Notes: generated from the letters alone by a model not told the origin. Positions 1 through 9,706 are shown, numbered from the stretch's first letter. The stretch is 64,000 nt of DNA from Arthrobacter mangrovi (GCF_026011795.1 NZ_BRVS01000008.1:1-64000); one strand, 5' to 3'. Numbers and translations: made by a program.

Positions 1-516
1 CGCGTCGGTCTTGGCGGTGGTGACTACGGTGATGTCCATACCGCGTACACGGTCAATCTTGTCCTGATTGATCTCGTGGAACATGGACTGTTCGGTCAGA
101 CCGAAGGTGTAGTTGCCGTTGCCGTCGAACTGCTTGCCGTTGAGGCCGCGGAAGTCGCGGATACGGGGCAGGGCGAGGGTGACCAGGCGGTCGATGAATT
201 CCCACATGCGGTCGCCGCGCAGCGTAGCGTGCGCACCGATCGGCATGCCTTCGCGCAGCTTGAACTGTGCGATGGACTTGCGGGCCTTGGTGACCTGCGG
301 CTTCTGGCCGGTGATCTGGGTCAGGTCGCGGACGGCGCCGTCGATGAGCTTGGAGTCCTTGGCGGCATCTCCAACACCCATGTTGACGACAACCTTGACC
401 AGCCCGGGGACCTGCATCACGTTGGCGTAGTTGAACTCGTCCTGCAGGGCCTTCTTGATCTCGCTGGCGTAGCGAGTCTTCAGACGGGGGACGATCTTCG
501 TGACAGTCTCAGTCAT
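1..516 (-). CDS. rplE: 50S ribosomal protein L5, 3' end cut by window edge
   Basis: L5 binds 5S rRNA and sits in the central protuberance of the large subunit, where it contacts the P-site tRNA. The visible 172 residues start [16 protein letters not shown] and include the family stretch [18 protein letters not shown], followed by [21 protein letters not shown]. The reading frame is still open at base 1, so roughly the last 15-20 residues are missing. The ATG overlaps the rplX stop codon by one base (TAATG), which suggests translational coupling. It is the third gene of the spc operon as seen here (rplN-rplX-rplE). Confidence 0.97.
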   Translation of the reverse strand, partial: MTETVTKIVPRLKTRYASEIKKALQDEFNYANVMQVPGLVKVVVNMGVGDAAKDSKLIDGAVRDLTQITGQKPQVTKARKSIAQFKLREGMPIGAHATLRGDRMWEFIDRLVTLALPRIRDFRGLNGKQFDGNGNYTFGLTEQSMFHEINQDKIDRVRGMDITVVTTAKTDA

Positions 517-881
517 TAGAGGTCCTTCCCGGAGCCCTTGGCAACGCGGACGCGCACAGTGCGCTCCCGGCCATTGCGCTCGACGGTTTCGGTGCGGTAG
601 CCAACACGGGTCGGCTTCTTGGTTTCGGGATCGACAACGGCCACGTTGGAGATGTGGATCGGGGCCTCGACAGTCTCGATGCCGCCGGTCTTCGTGCCGC
701 GCTGCGACTGGCCGACCTTGGTGTGCTTGGTGACGCGGTTGACGCCTTCAACCAGCACGCGGTTGGTCTCCGTGTAAACCTTCAGGACCTTGCCCTGCTT
801 GCCGCGGTCGCCGCCGCGGTCCTGCTTGGCGCCGGTGATGACCTGGACCAGGTCACCCTTCTTGATCTTGAACTTAGCCAT
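516..881 (-). CDS. rplX: 50S ribosomal protein L24
   Basis: L24 starts assembly of the 50S subunit by binding near the 5' end of 23S rRNA. The 121-residue product begins [20 protein letters not shown], a KOW motif at residues 6-32. A second family block, [20 protein letters not shown], lies near residues 54-73. The length is somewhat above the 103-105 residues typical of E. coli-type L24, which is usual for actinobacteria. The gene is 3 bases downstream of rplN and overlaps rplE by one base, so the three genes are almost certainly co-transcribed. Confidence 0.97.
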   Translation of the reverse strand: MAKFKIKKGDLVQVITGAKQDRGGDRGKQGKVLKVYTETNRVLVEGVNRVTKHTKVGQSQRGTKTGGIETVEAPIHISNVAVVDPETKKPTRVGYRTETVERNGRERTVRVRVAKGSGKDL

Positions 882-884
882 GGG

Positions 885-1253
885 TTAGAGCACCTCCGGA
901 GCAAGCGAGATGATCTTCATGAACTTCTTGTCGCGAAGCTCACGGCCCACCGGGCCGAAGATACGGGTACCGCGGGGGTCGCCGTCGTTCTTCAGGATCA
1001 CTGCAGCGTTCTCATCGAACTTAATGTAGGAACCGTCCGCGCGGCGGCGTTCCTTCTTGGTGCGAACGATGACAGCCTTAACGACGTCACCCTTCTTGAC
1101 GTTGCCGCCGGGAATTGCGTCCTTGACGGTGGCAACGATAACGTCGCCAATGCCTGCGTAGCGACGTCCCGATCCACCGAGAACGCGGATGGTCAGGATT
1201 TCCTTGGCACCCGTGTTGTCGGCGACCTTCAGTCGCGACTCCTGCTGAATCAC
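885..1253 (-). CDS. rplN: 50S ribosomal protein L14
   Basis: L14 lies at the 30S-50S interface and binds 23S rRNA. The 122-residue product starts [18 protein letters not shown] and ends in the expected C-terminal ILSLAPEV-type tail, here [11 protein letters not shown]. Length and sequence are canonical. It is the first gene of the spc operon: upstream there are about 380 bases without a gene, holding a terminator for the S10 operon and probably the spc promoter. Its stop is 3 bases from the rplX start. Confidence 0.98.
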   Translation of the reverse strand: MIQQESRLKVADNTGAKEILTIRVLGGSGRRYAGIGDVIVATVKDAIPGGNVKKGDVVKAVIVRTKKERRRADGSYIKFDENAAVILKNDGDPRGTRIFGPVGRELRDKKFMKIISLAPEVL

Positions 1254-1402
1254 TTATAACTCCTGTCGTCGCGCCGGTTCTCATGGAAATGAGCCTTGCG
1301 GAACGGATATGGGATACCCCGCACCGTGCTCCCCCTGCCCGCGCGTGAGCGCAAAGCCGAAGGCGGTTGCGGGAATTTGCCTATTCTGTCCATGCGGAAA
1401 GG

Positions 1403-1431
1403 TGGATAGTCTTCCCAAACGGCACAGGCAA
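1403..1431 (-). promoter_or_regulatory. candidate promoter of the spc operon
   Basis: Read on the minus strand, TTGCCT and TATCCA are separated by 17 bases, a fair sigma-70-type match about 150 bases before rplN. It lies in the gene-free stretch 1254-1636, which otherwise holds only the hairpin at 1587-1621 and an unassigned leader. The position after the S10-operon terminator makes an independent promoter here likely. The exact hexamers are a guess, because other AT-rich steps occur nearby. Confidence 0.3.
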
Positions 1432-1586
1432 GATTACTAGTTTATTACCAAGACACCCCGGACGCGAAATTCAGCTGAATCTGCGGCCAGGGGCTCGTAT
1501 TTTCAAGGGGATCGCTCCCCTTCAAACCCATCCCCGGACAACTCGCCGGCTGCTGCCGGAACGTGACCGGGGCGGGAAACCTAAGG

Positions 1587-1621
1587 GGCCGGACCCGCCC
1601 GCCGTGCGGGCGGGTCCGGCC
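1587..1621 (-). terminator. hairpin terminator after rpsQ (end of S10 operon)
   Basis: A perfect 16-base-pair inverted repeat (arms 1587-1602 and 1606-1621, loop of 3) starts 16 bases past the rpsQ stop. On the minus strand only a weak U-run (CCCCTTAG) follows. The stem is GC-rich and very stable, and it separates the S10 unit from the spc unit. Confidence 0.75.
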
Positions 1622-1636
1622 TGCAGGAACCAGGTC

Positions 1637-1927
1637 CTACTTAGCCTTTTCGATGATCTCGACCAGGCGCCACCGCTTGGTGGCGGACAGCGGACGAGTC
1701 TCGGCAAGCAGAACCAGGTCGCCGATGCCGGCGGTGTTCTGCTCGTCATGGGCCTTCACCTTGGTGTTGCGGCGCATGACCTTGCCGTAGAGGGCGTGCT
1801 TCTTGCGGTCTTCGATGTCGACGACGATGGTCTTGTCCATCTTGTCGGAGACCACGTAACCGCGGGCGGTCTTCCGGTTGCCGCGAGCCTGTGCTGCTTC
1901 AGTCACAGATGCTTCCTTCTCACTCAT
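1637..1927 (-). CDS. rpsQ: 30S ribosomal protein S17
   Basis: S17 is a primary 16S rRNA-binding protein needed early in 30S assembly. The 96-residue product has the OB-fold family sequence [20 protein letters not shown] (residues 18-37), then [19 protein letters not shown] and the C-terminal [16 protein letters not shown]. The first 15 or so residues form a short extra N-terminal segment before the conserved core. The gene overlaps the end of rpmC by 4 bases (ATGA), so the two are coupled. It is the last gene of the S10 operon here, followed by a strong hairpin. Confidence 0.97.
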   Translation of the reverse strand: MSEKEASVTEAAQARGNRKTARGYVVSDKMDKTIVVDIEDRKKHALYGKVMRRNTKVKAHDEQNTAGIGDLVLLAETRPLSATKRWRLVEIIEKAK

Positions 1928-2253
1928 TTGGCATCATCCTCGGCGGCCGGGGTCTCGGCGGCTTCCGCGGACTCGGCCTTCTTGGACTTCTTTGCCTTCT
2001 TCTCAGCCGGAGCTTCCTGGGAAGCTACAACCTCGGGCCGGATACCCAGCTCGCGCTCGCGCAGCACCGTGTAGATGCGGGCGATGTCGCGCTTGACGGC
2101 GCGCAGGCGACCATGGTTTTCCAGCTGACCGGTGGCGGACTGGAAACGGAGGTTGAACAGCTCCTCCTTGGACTTGCGCAGCTCCTCGACGAGACGGTCC
2201 TTGTCGAAAGTCTCGAGCTGATCGGTTGCGAGTTCCTTCGAACCAACTGCCAT
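1924..2253 (-). CDS. rpmC: 50S ribosomal protein L29 with charged C-terminal tail
   Basis: L29 sits beside the polypeptide exit tunnel near the binding site for trigger factor and SRP. Residues 10-78 are the normal two-helix L29 core (for example [15 protein letters not shown] and then [20 protein letters not shown]). The protein is 109 residues, against 60-75 for most L29 proteins. The extra 30 or so residues are low-complexity: a Lys-rich piece (KKAKKSKK), then Ala/Glu/Asp-rich to the stop. Tails of this kind occur in actinobacterial L29; their function is not known to me. It is tightly packed between rplP (2-base gap) and rpsQ (4-base overlap). Confidence 0.95.
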   Translation of the reverse strand: MAVGSKELATDQLETFDKDRLVEELRKSKEELFNLRFQSATGQLENHGRLRAVKRDIARIYTVLRERELGIRPEVVASQEAPAEKKAKKSKKAESAEAAETPAAEDDAK

Positions 2254-2255
2254 TT

Positions 2256-2672
2256 CTATTCACCACCTTCGCGACGCACGATGCGTGCCTTCAACGGCAG
2301 CTTGTGGATCGCCAGGCGAAGGGCCTCGCGCGCTACCTCTTCATTGACACCGGAGAGTTCGAACAGAACCCGTCCCGGCTTGATGTTGGCTACCCACCAC
2401 TCCGGCGAACCCTTACCGGAACCCATGCGGGTTTCGGCCGGCTTCTTGGTCAGCGGGCGGTCCGGGTAAATGTTGATCCAGACCTTGCCGCCACGCTTGA
2501 TATGGCGGGTCATGGCGATACGGGCCGCTTCGATCTGGCGGTTGGTGACGTACGCAGGCGTGAGAGCCTGGATACCCCACTCGCCGAAGCTGACCTGGGT
2601 GCCGCCGGTAGCGTTGCCCGTGCGGGACGGGTGGTGCTGCTTGCGGTGCTTGACTCGACGTGGGATAAGCAT
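2256..2672 (-). CDS. rplP: 50S ribosomal protein L16
   Basis: L16 organises the A-site region of the large subunit. The product has 138 residues, the normal length, and opens [19 protein letters not shown], the family signature. Later blocks include [20 protein letters not shown] and [19 protein letters not shown]. The start codon directly abuts the rpsC stop, so translation is probably coupled. The order rpsC-rplP-rpmC-rpsQ is the universal S10 order. Confidence 0.98.
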   Translation of the reverse strand: MLIPRRVKHRKQHHPSRTGNATGGTQVSFGEWGIQALTPAYVTNRQIEAARIAMTRHIKRGGKVWINIYPDRPLTKKPAETRMGSGKGSPEWWVANIKPGRVLFELSGVNEEVAREALRLAIHKLPLKARIVRREGGE

Positions 2673-3500
2673 TTAAGCCTCTCCTCCTTCTGCAGCCGGA
2701 GCGGCTGCTTCCGCAGCGGGAGCCTCGGCCTTGGGGGCCTCGGCAGCTGCAGAGCGGTCAGTACGACGGCGGCGGTCACCACGGTCAGCCGGGCCACGGC
2801 CCGGACGGTCGCCACGGCCGCGCGAGGACGGAGCGGCGGCCTGCTGGGCAGCCAGTTCCTTGGCGGTCACGTCGCCCTTGTAGATCCAGACCTTCACGCC
2901 GATGCGGCCGAAGGTGGTCTTGGCCTCGAAGAAGCCGAAGTCGATGTTCGCGCGCAGGGTGTGCAGGGGCACACGGCCTTCGCGGTAGAACTCCGACCGG
3001 CTCATTTCGGCGCCGCCCAGACGGCCGGAGCACTGGACACGGATGCCCTTGGCGCCGGCGCGGGTTGCGGACTGCATGGCCTTCTTCATCGCGCGGCGGA
3101 AGGCCACGCGGGAAGTCAGCTGCTCGGCGATGCCCTGGGCAACCAGCTGCGCTTCGATCTCGGGGTTCTTGACCTCGAGGATGTTCAGCTGGACCTGCTT
3201 GCCGGTCAGCTTCTCCAGCTCGCCGCGGATGCGGTCTGCTTCGGCGCCGCGGCGGCCGATCACGATGCCCGGACGGGCAGTGTGAATGTCCACGCGAACG
3301 CGGTCACGGGTGCGCTCGATTTCAACCTTGGCGATACCTGCACGCTCCATGCCGGTGGACATGAGCTGGCGGATCTTGACGTCCTCGCGGACGAAGTCCT
3401 TGTAGCGCTGGCCGGCCTTGTTGCTGTCAGCGAACCAGTGGGAGACGTGGTCGGTGGTGATACCGAGGCGGAATCCGTGCGGGTTTACTTTCTGTCCCAC
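2673..3500 (-). CDS. rpsC: 30S ribosomal protein S3 with extended tail
   Basis: S3 lines the mRNA entry channel and takes part in helicase activity of the 30S subunit. Residues 1-210 are canonical: [20 protein letters not shown], a KH domain around residues 40-110 ([20 protein letters not shown]), and the C-terminal domain ending [10 protein letters not shown]. After about residue 215 there is an Arg/Gly/Asp-rich stretch ([20 protein letters not shown]) and then an Ala/Glu/Pro-rich end, giving 275 residues against about 233 in E. coli. Such tails are common in actinobacterial S3. It directly abuts rplV and rplP. Confidence 0.97.
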   Translation of the reverse strand: MGQKVNPHGFRLGITTDHVSHWFADSNKAGQRYKDFVREDVKIRQLMSTGMERAGIAKVEIERTRDRVRVDIHTARPGIVIGRRGAEADRIRGELEKLTGKQVQLNILEVKNPEIEAQLVAQGIAEQLTSRVAFRRAMKKAMQSATRAGAKGIRVQCSGRLGGAEMSRSEFYREGRVPLHTLRANIDFGFFEAKTTFGRIGVKVWIYKGDVTAKELAAQQAAAPSSRGRGDRPGRGPADRGDRRRRTDRSAAAEAPKAEAPAAEAAAPAAEGGEA

Positions 3501-3866
3501 TTACTGGTCCTCCTCTTTCTCCGGGGTAGCGACAACAACCGTGATGTGGCTGGTCCGCTTCTTGATGCGGTACGCGCGGCCCTGGGCCCGCGGCTGGAAC
3601 CGCTTCATCGTCGGGCCCTCATCGACAAAGGCCTCGCTGATGTAGAGGTCGCTCTCATCGAAGGCAACGCCGTCACGGTCCGCGAGGACGCGGGCGTTGG
3701 CGACTGCCGATGCGAGTACCTTCGAAACCGGCTCCGAAGCTGCTTGCGGGGCAAACTTCAGAATTGCCAGAGCCTCATTCGCCTGCTTGCCACGAACAAG
3801 GTTGACGACGCGCCGGGCCTTCATAGGCGTTACGCGGATGTGGCGCGCAATAGCCTTGGCTTCCAT
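3501..3866 (-). CDS. rplV: 50S ribosomal protein L22
   Basis: L22 lines the exit tunnel; its long beta-hairpin is the site of classical macrolide-resistance changes. The product has 121 residues, with the family sequences [20 protein letters not shown] (residues 7-26) and the hairpin region [19 protein letters not shown] (residues 84-102). I see no insertion or deletion in the hairpin, so no macrolide-resistance change is evident. Its stop abuts the rpsC start. Confidence 0.97.
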   Translation of the reverse strand: MEAKAIARHIRVTPMKARRVVNLVRGKQANEALAILKFAPQAASEPVSKVLASAVANARVLADRDGVAFDESDLYISEAFVDEGPTMKRFQPRAQGRAYRIKKRTSHITVVVATPEKEEDQ

Positions 3867-3905
3867 TGCTTTCCTTCTCTCGTCTTCTGCCGTACGAGCC
3901 AGCGC

Positions 3906-4187
3906 CTAGCGGCGCTTGCCCTTACGGTCGTCCTTCACATGGCCGCGGAAAGTCCGCGTCGGGGCGAATTCGCCGAGCTTGTGCCCGACCATCGACTCGG
4001 TGACAAACACCGGAATGTGCTTGCGTCCGTCGTGTACGGCGATCGTGTGCCCGAGCATGTCGGGGATGATCATCGAACGGCGGGACCACGTCTTGATGAC
4101 GTTCTTGGTGCCCTTTTCGTTCTCTGCAGCTACCTTCACGAAGAGGTGCTGATCGACGAAGGGGCCTTTCTTCAGGCTGCGTGGCAT
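3906..4187 (-). CDS. rpsS: 30S ribosomal protein S19
   Basis: S19 sits in the head of the 30S subunit with S13 and contacts the 50S through bridge B1a. The product has 93 residues, canonical length, beginning [19 protein letters not shown], with the block [20 protein letters not shown] at residues 36-55 and [16 protein letters not shown] near the end. It lies 12 bases after rplB and 39 bases before rplV. Confidence 0.98.
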   Translation of the reverse strand: MPRSLKKGPFVDQHLFVKVAAENEKGTKNVIKTWSRRSMIIPDMLGHTIAVHDGRKHIPVFVTESMVGHKLGEFAPTRTFRGHVKDDRKGKRR

Positions 4188-4199
4188 GTTCCCAGGCTC

Positions 4200-5039
<840 letters not shown>

Positions 5040-5069
5040 AATTTATTTCCTCGTTAAAGTGGTCTCCGC

Positions 5070-5375
5070 TTAGGAAAGCGGACCGCCGAAGATGTCGATT
5101 GTGCCTTCCTTCAGGGTGACAATCGCGCGCTTGGTGTTCTTGCGCTGTCCCCATCCGAAACGGGTGCGCTTGCGCTTCCCGGCACGGTTGATGGTGTTGA
5201 TCGAGTCGACCTTGACGGAGAAGATCTTCTCCACGGCCAGCTTGATCTCGGTCTTGTTCGAGCGCGGGTCGACCAGGAAGGTGTACTTACCTTCGTCGAT
5301 CAGGCCGTAGCTCTTTTCCGAAACGACGGGTGCAATGACGACGTCGCGGGGGTCCTTAGCGGTGGTCGCGCTCAC
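5070..5375 (-). CDS. rplW: 50S ribosomal protein L23
   Basis: L23 is at the tunnel exit and is the main docking point for trigger factor and SRP. The product has 101 residues, with [20 protein letters not shown] (residues 10-29), [15 protein letters not shown] and the basic loop [20 protein letters not shown]. The gene overlaps rplD by 4 bases (ATGA). Length and order (rplC-rplD-rplW-rplB) are those expected for the S10 operon. Confidence 0.97.
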   Translation of the reverse strand: MSATTAKDPRDVVIAPVVSEKSYGLIDEGKYTFLVDPRSNKTEIKLAVEKIFSVKVDSINTINRAGKRKRTRFGWGQRKNTKRAIVTLKEGTIDIFGGPLS

Positions 5376-5974
5376 TTGGCGTCCTCCTTGTTCACAAATG
5401 CCTCGTAGGCAGCCTGGGTGAAGACCACGTCGTCGGAAACGAGCACGTCGTAGGTGTTCAGCTGATCCACGTAAATGGTGTGAACTTCCTCGATGTTGCG
5501 CAGGCTCAGGGCCGCGACATCGTTGGCACGCTCGATAACGACAAGCAGGTTCTTGCGGTCGGTGACCGAACGCAGTGCCTCGATGGCGCCCTTGGTGGAC
5601 GGCTTCTCGCCGGACACTACAGCGTCGAGGACGTGGATACGGCCGTGGCGGGCCCGATCCGACAGGGCGCCGCGCAGGGCAGCGGCCTTCATCTTCTTCG
5701 GGGTGCGCTGGCTGTAGTCGCGCGGGGTCGGACCGTGGACGATGCCACCGCCGGTCATGTGCGGCGCACGGATCGAACCCTGGCGGGCGCGGCCGGTGCC
5801 CTTCTGCTTGAACGGCTTGCGGCCTGCACCGGAAACCTCGGCGCGGGTCTTGGTCTTGTGGGTGCCCTGGCGGGCAGCAGCGAGCTGGGCGACGACGACC
5901 TGGTGCAGCAGCGGCACGTTGGTCTGGACGTCGAAGATCTCTGCCGGCAGGTCAACCTTTACAGTGTTAGCCAT
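5372..5974 (-). CDS. rplD: 50S ribosomal protein L4
   Basis: L4 reaches into the exit tunnel; in E. coli it also represses its own operon. The product has 200 residues. The tunnel-loop region reads [15 protein letters not shown]-like, here [20 protein letters not shown] near residues 53-72, unmodified. The C-terminal domain contains [20 protein letters not shown] and [13 protein letters not shown]. It starts 4 bases after the rplC stop and overlaps rplW. Confidence 0.97.
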   Translation of the reverse strand: MANTVKVDLPAEIFDVQTNVPLLHQVVVAQLAAARQGTHKTKTRAEVSGAGRKPFKQKGTGRARQGSIRAPHMTGGGIVHGPTPRDYSQRTPKKMKAAALRGALSDRARHGRIHVLDAVVSGEKPSTKGAIEALRSVTDRKNLLVVIERANDVAALSLRNIEEVHTIYVDQLNTYDVLVSDDVVFTQAAYEAFVNKEDAK

Positions 5975-5978
5975 TGGA

Positions 5979-6632
5979 CTAGGCTCCCTTCACAGCGGAA
6001 CGGACGAGAACGACCGACCCGCGGGCACCGGGGACGGCACCCTTGATCAAGAGCAGCGACTTCTCGGTGTCAACAGCGTGAACGGTCAGGTTCAGCGTGG
6101 TGTGGCGGACGGCGCCCATGCGGCCGGCCATGCGCAGACCCTTAAAGACGCGGCCCGGGGTGGAGGCGCCGCCGATGGAACCCGGCTTGCGGTGGTTCTT
6201 GTGGGCACCGTGGGAAGCGCCGACGCCGGAGAAGCCGTGGCGCTTCATGACACCGGCGAAACCCTTACCCTTGGAGGTTCCGACGACGTCGATCTTCTGA
6301 CCGGCTTCGAAGGTTTCCACGGAGAGTTCCTGGCCGAGCTCGTAGGACTCGGCGTCCGAGGTGCGCAGCTCAACGAGGTGGCGGCGGGGGGTGACACCGG
6401 CCTTCTCAAAGTGTCCGGCCAGCGGCTTGGACACCTTGCGGGGGTCGATCTGGCCGTAGCCGATCTGGACGGCGGTGTAACCGTCAGCATCTGCATTGCG
6501 CAGCTGAGTGACGACGTTGGAGTCGGCCTGGACGACGGTCACCGGCACAAGGCGGTTGTTCTCGTCCCAAACCTGGGTCATGCCGAGCTTGGTGCCCAGC
6601 AGTCCCTTTACCTGGCGTGTAGTGGTAGACAT
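5979..6632 (-). CDS. rplC: 50S ribosomal protein L3
   Basis: L3 is an early-assembly 23S rRNA-binding protein whose extension reaches the peptidyl-transferase centre. I place the start at the ATG ([20 protein letters not shown]), giving 217 residues. A GTG four codons upstream is also in frame, but the GGGGAG ribosome-binding sequence overlaps it, while it lies about 10 bases before the ATG. Family blocks include [21 protein letters not shown] and [20 protein letters not shown]. Confidence 0.96.
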   Translation of the reverse strand: MSTTTRQVKGLLGTKLGMTQVWDENNRLVPVTVVQADSNVVTQLRNADADGYTAVQIGYGQIDPRKVSKPLAGHFEKAGVTPRRHLVELRTSDAESYELGQELSVETFEAGQKIDVVGTSKGKGFAGVMKRHGFSGVGASHGAHKNHRKPGSIGGASTPGRVFKGLRMAGRMGAVRHTTLNLTVHAVDTEKSLLLIKGAVPGARGSVVLVRSAVKGA

Positions 6633-6648
6633 AGTAATCCGCACTCCC

Positions 6649-6957
6649 CTACAGCTTGATTTCGATGTTCACGTCTGCAGGCAGGTCAAGACGCATGAGC
6701 GAGTCAACGGCCTTCGGCGTGGGGTCAATAATGTCGATCAGGCGCTTGTGAGTACGCATTTCAAAGTGCTCACGGCTGTCCTTGTACTTGTGCGGCGAAC
6801 GAATAACGCAGTACACGTTCTTCTCGGTGGGCAGCGGCACGGGGCCGACTACCGTTGCGCCTGCACGCGTGACCGTCTCAACGATCTTCCGTGCTGAAAC
6901 ATCAATGACCTCATGGTCATATGACTTCAGACGGATGCGGATTTTCTGTCCCGCCAT
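6649..6957 (-). CDS. rpsJ: 30S ribosomal protein S10
   Basis: S10 (NusE) belongs to the 30S head and also pairs with NusB in transcription antitermination and with the NusG KOW domain. The product has 102 residues, starting [20 protein letters not shown], with [20 protein letters not shown] and the exposed-loop residues [14 protein letters not shown]. It is the first gene of the S10 operon, about 195 bases after a promoter-like sequence. Confidence 0.98.
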
Positions 6958-7188
6958 GGCGTCTCCGCTCTCTTTCTCAGTGCTGCTCTGTTAATTTCCA
7001 GTTCTGCGCCCCCGGAAGGCCCGCGCGGGCTTACCTGGCGCGCCTCCAACAGGCTGAATCCGGAAATTTCCGGGTTCCTCACCCTGACGAGGCTCCGACC
7101 CCCGCGCTCGGGCGTGTCGCATGCATTCTGCATAGCTTCGCCCGGCAAGATTGGGGTGGGTTATATTTGGGCTCCTCGCTTCATGGAA
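6958..7188 (-). promoter_or_regulatory. S10 operon promoter and leader
   Basis: On the minus strand, TTCCAT (7183-7188) and TATAAC (7160-7165) are 17 bases apart. This is the best promoter match upstream of rpsJ and would give a leader of about 195 bases. The leader holds two perfect palindromes: a 14-mer CCGGAAATTTCCGG (7060-7073) and a 12-mer GCCCGCGCGGGC (7019-7030). Either could form an RNA stem or a protein site. In E. coli the S10 leader is an L4-controlled attenuator; whether this one acts similarly is not known. The rest of the gap up to 7481 belongs to the divergent glycosidase promoter. Confidence 0.45.
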
Positions 7189-7244
7189 CCTGACCCTGCA
7201 CCGGGCATTATCCCGGCCGGGACGCGGTCGCGCATGAAGACACA

Positions 7245-7282
7245 CGGAAGCGCTTGAACAACTCATCTAGTGTGGCAGATAT
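7245..7282 (+). promoter_or_regulatory. candidate LacI-family operator overlapping a promoter
   Basis: The sequence CGGAAGCGCTTGAA (7245-7258) has the 8-base palindromic core AAGCGCTT centred on CpG, the pattern used by LacI-family sugar repressors such as CebR. It overlaps a possible -35 hexamer TTGAAC (7254-7259), followed after 17 bases by AGATAT (7277-7282). The site is about 225 bases upstream of the beta-glucosidase start on the same strand. The outer positions are imperfect, so this is a moderate match. No LacI-family gene is in the window. Confidence 0.4.
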
Positions 7283-7481
7283 CGTCACGAAACGCGAATC
7301 GAGGGCCGGGTGCCGCAGTTGCCTGTCAGCTGCGGCTAGAATCCCGCCGGCCGTGGCGCGCGCATCGGCCGGCGGCCGGAAAGGGTTCCTGCGGATGGGA
7401 CCGTGACTAGTCTAACCCGAGGTGAGATGCTACTTGCTACCGGCCAGGGTGCGCCGGTCCAGTGAGCGCAAGGACCAGTCG

Positions 7482-8954
7482 ATGGGTATTTCGCCCGAAA
7501 GCCTGGCGGCCATGATTCCGCCCGATTTCACGCTCGGGGTCGCCACCGCGGCCTTCCAGATCGAAGGCGCGCCGGCAGAGGACGGCCGCGGCCCCTCCGG
7601 CTGGGACGCATTTGCCGCGGAACCAGGGCGCATCGTGAACGGGGACACCGCCGACGTCGCCTGCGACCACTACCACCGGATGGTCGACGACGTGGGGCTG
7701 ATTGAGGCGCTCGGCGTCGACTCCTACCGGTTCTCCCTCTCCTGGCCGCGGATCCAGCCGGATGGACGGGGCGCCGCCAATCCCGCCGGCATCGGCTTCT
7801 ACGACCGCTTGCTCGACGAACTCCTCGAACGCGGCATCTCTCCGATGTGCACGCTCTACCACTGGGACACACCGCTGCCGCTCGAGGGAGCCGGCGGGTG
7901 GCTGAACCGTGAAACCGCCTATCGGCTGGCGGACTTCGCGGAGATTGCCGCGTCCGCCTTCGGTGACAGGGTGCACCGCTGGGTCACGGTCAACGAACCG
8001 ACGACCGTCGCGCTGAACGGCTACGGCCTCGGCATCCATGCGCCGGGACATCCCGGACTCTTCGACGCCGTGCCGGCTGCCCACCACCTGGTGCTCGCGC
8101 ACGGGCTGAGCCTGCAAGCCCTGCGCGGTGCGAACGTGGCCGGGGAGATCGGCATCACGAACGTCTACTCCCCCGTGGTAGCCGCGCGCGAAGGCTTCAT
8201 CAACGCCCGCCTGGTCGAACTCTTCGACGTCCTGCACAACGGCATGTTCTCGGACCCGGTCCTGCTCGGCCGCTACCCCGATGTGAACCCGCTGCTCATG
8301 CCCTTCCTCCACTACCTGACGGACGTCAGCGGCGAGGACCTGGCGATCATGTCGCAGCCGCTGGACTTCTACGGGCTGAACTACTACTTCCCCACCAGGA
8401 TCGCTCCCGGGCCGGGACCGAGCACCGGCCCGGACGCCGTTCCAGAGGGACTGCCCGACCATAAGCTCGAGGACACAGCCGATCTGCCTTTCCACATCAC
8501 CGGCTGGGCGCAGTATGAGCGCACCGGGTTCGGCTGGCCCGTGGCCCCCGACTACCTCGCGGTGGCGCTGACCGAAATGGCCCGCCGCTATCCGGGGCTC
8601 CCGCCGGTCTTCATCACCGAGGGCGGCGCAAGTTTCCAGGACGTAGTGGTGCGGGACGCGCTCACCGGCGAGCCCAGCATTGCCGACGTCCAGCGCATCA
8701 ATTACCTCGCCGACCATCTGGCATCGGCCATCGGCGCGACGTCGCGCGGCGGACCTGCCGAAGCCATCGACCTGCGCGGCTACTACGTGTGGACGCTGAT
8801 GGACAATTTCGAATGGGCGGCAGGCTACAGCCAGCGGTTCGGCCTGGTCTACGTCGACTTCGAAACGCAGCAGCGGATTCCCAAGTCCTCCTACCGGTGG
8901 CTGCAGGACGTTGTGTCCCTGCGGGCCGAGGACCTGAGTATCGGCTCCCGCTGA
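7482..8954 (+). CDS. family 1 glycoside hydrolase, probable beta-glucosidase
   Basis: This GH1 retaining glycosidase probably hydrolyses cellobiose or aryl/alkyl beta-glucosides in the cytoplasm, as no signal peptide is visible. The product has 490 residues from ATG 7482, preceded by AAGGAC at a good distance; an upstream in-frame start would add 20 unconvincing residues. GH1 landmarks: TAAFQIEGA (residues 23-31), the acid/base Glu172 in VNEP, and the nucleophile Glu380 in ITEGG, where the usual motif is ITENG. Near the end, WTLMDNFEWAAGYSQRFGLV is the classical C-terminal signature. Substrate specificity (gluco-, galacto- or 6-phospho-) cannot be read from the sequence. It stands alone, divergent from the S10 operon. 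Confidence 0.9.
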   Translation: MGISPESLAAMIPPDFTLGVATAAFQIEGAPAEDGRGPSGWDAFAAEPGRIVNGDTADVACDHYHRMVDDVGLIEALGVDSYRFSLSWPRIQPDGRGAANPAGIGFYDRLLDELLERGISPMCTLYHWDTPLPLEGAGGWLNRETAYRLADFAEIAASAFGDRVHRWVTVNEPTTVALNGYGLGIHAPGHPGLFDAVPAAHHLVLAHGLSLQALRGANVAGEIGITNVYSPVVAAREGFINARLVELFDVLHNGMFSDPVLLGRYPDVNPLLMPFLHYLTDVSGEDLAIMSQPLDFYGLNYYFPTRIAPGPGPSTGPDAVPEGLPDHKLEDTADLPFHITGWAQYERTGFGWPVAPDYLAVALTEMARRYPGLPPVFITEGGASFQDVVVRDALTGEPSIADVQRINYLADHLASAIGATSRGGPAEAIDLRGYYVWTLMDNFEWAAGYSQRFGLVYVDFETQQRIPKSSYRWLQDVVSLRAEDLSIGSR

Positions 8955-8984
8955 CCTCGGAGGTGCCGGGGCCGGGTGCCCGGG

Positions 8985-9125
8985 TTACTGCTTGCCGTAG
9001 TTATTGGCCCGGCGGATCCGCTTGGCCCGTTCGATCTCGTGCCGGAAATAGCGCCGCCCCCACATCACCGCGCTGGCGACGGCGACGACGACGCCGATGA
9101 CAATCCAGAAAACGATCCACTCCAT
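8985..9125 (-). CDS. 46-residue single-pass membrane microprotein
   Basis: This short frame begins with ATG at 9125 and has AGGATCGGAG just upstream as a ribosome-binding site. The product has a clear hydrophobic segment at residues 4-20 (IVFWIVIGVVVAVASAV), then a basic, aromatic tail rich in Arg (R24, R25, R28, R33, R36, R38, R39). That charge pattern suggests N-out/C-in insertion. It lies convergent to the beta-glucosidase, with only 30 bases between the two stops. I do not recognise a named family. The good start site, membrane segment and clean stop argue for a real gene, but length alone keeps this uncertain. Confidence 0.6.
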   Translation of the reverse strand: MEWIVFWIVIGVVVAVASAVMWGRRYFRHEIERAKRIRRANNYGKQ

Positions 9126-9275
9126 GCTCCGATCCTACTGCCGTCCCGGTCCCGGCAGCGGCAAATAGTCCGCCAGCCGCCGGTGGCAAATTCGTGCCGG
9201 TTCCACAGGTCCGGGCGGTCCGGACGAGACTAATCTGGATAGTGTCCGAATGCTGCAATGAGGGAGCTGGACTTC

Positions 9276-9659
9276 ATGCTCACCACAACGAAAATGACCA
9301 CGGTCCTTCCGGTCAAGGACATGGACCGCGCGCGCGAATTCTACGAGAAGTCCCTGGGCCTGAAAGCCAAGGGACTCCTCGATGCGGATACCTTCATCTT
9401 CACCAGCGACGGCAACACCGCCCTCGAACTGCTGCGCCGTCCGGATCTTCCGGCGTCGGAGCATACGGCCGTCAGCTTCGAGGTCGCCGACCTGGATGCG
9501 GAAATGAAGGATCTGGAGAGCCACGGTGTCAGGTTCGAGGACTACGACCTGCCCGGGCTGAAGACCGAGAACCACATCGCCACCTCCGAGCACGAGCGGT
9601 GCGCCTGGTTCACCGATACGGAAGGGAACATCCTCTGCCTGCATCAGAACCTGATGTAA
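9276..9659 (+). CDS. VOC-fold (glyoxalase/bleomycin-resistance type) protein
   Basis: A single VOC domain of 127 residues, with paired beta-alpha-beta-beta-beta modules. The N-terminal part reads TTVLPVKDMDRAREFYEKSL and the second module starts near SFEVADLDAEMKDLESHGVR. It ends WFTDTEGNILCLHQNLM, the usual GN-x-L strand. Members include dioxygenases, glyoxalases and drug-binding proteins; no specific activity can be assigned because the metal-binding residues are not evident. The start at 9276 is favoured because GAGGGAGC lies about 8 bases upstream, rather than the in-frame ATG at 9258. It ends before a shared terminator with tuf. Confidence 0.8.
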   Translation: MLTTTKMTTVLPVKDMDRAREFYEKSLGLKAKGLLDADTFIFTSDGNTALELLRRPDLPASEHTAVSFEVADLDAEMKDLESHGVRFEDYDLPGLKTENHIATSEHERCAWFTDTEGNILCLHQNLM

Positions 9660-9673
9660 CCGGCAGTTAAAAC

Positions 9674-9706
9674 AGGAAGCCCCGCTGCAGTGCAGCGGGG
9701 CTTCCT
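9674..9706. terminator. bidirectional terminator between the VOC gene and tuf
   Basis: A 33-base near-perfect palindrome (AGGAAGCCCCGCTGCA and its complement around one central base). It lies between converging genes. On the minus strand it is followed by TGTTTTAA, a U-tract, so it is a good intrinsic terminator for tuf; on the plus strand the T-run is weaker. Confidence 0.85.

Noticed and set aside
1367-2074. 235-codon plus-strand frame in the spc gap
   Set aside because: Runs into rpsQ and rpmC antisense; the gene-free part holds a terminator and a probable promoter instead.
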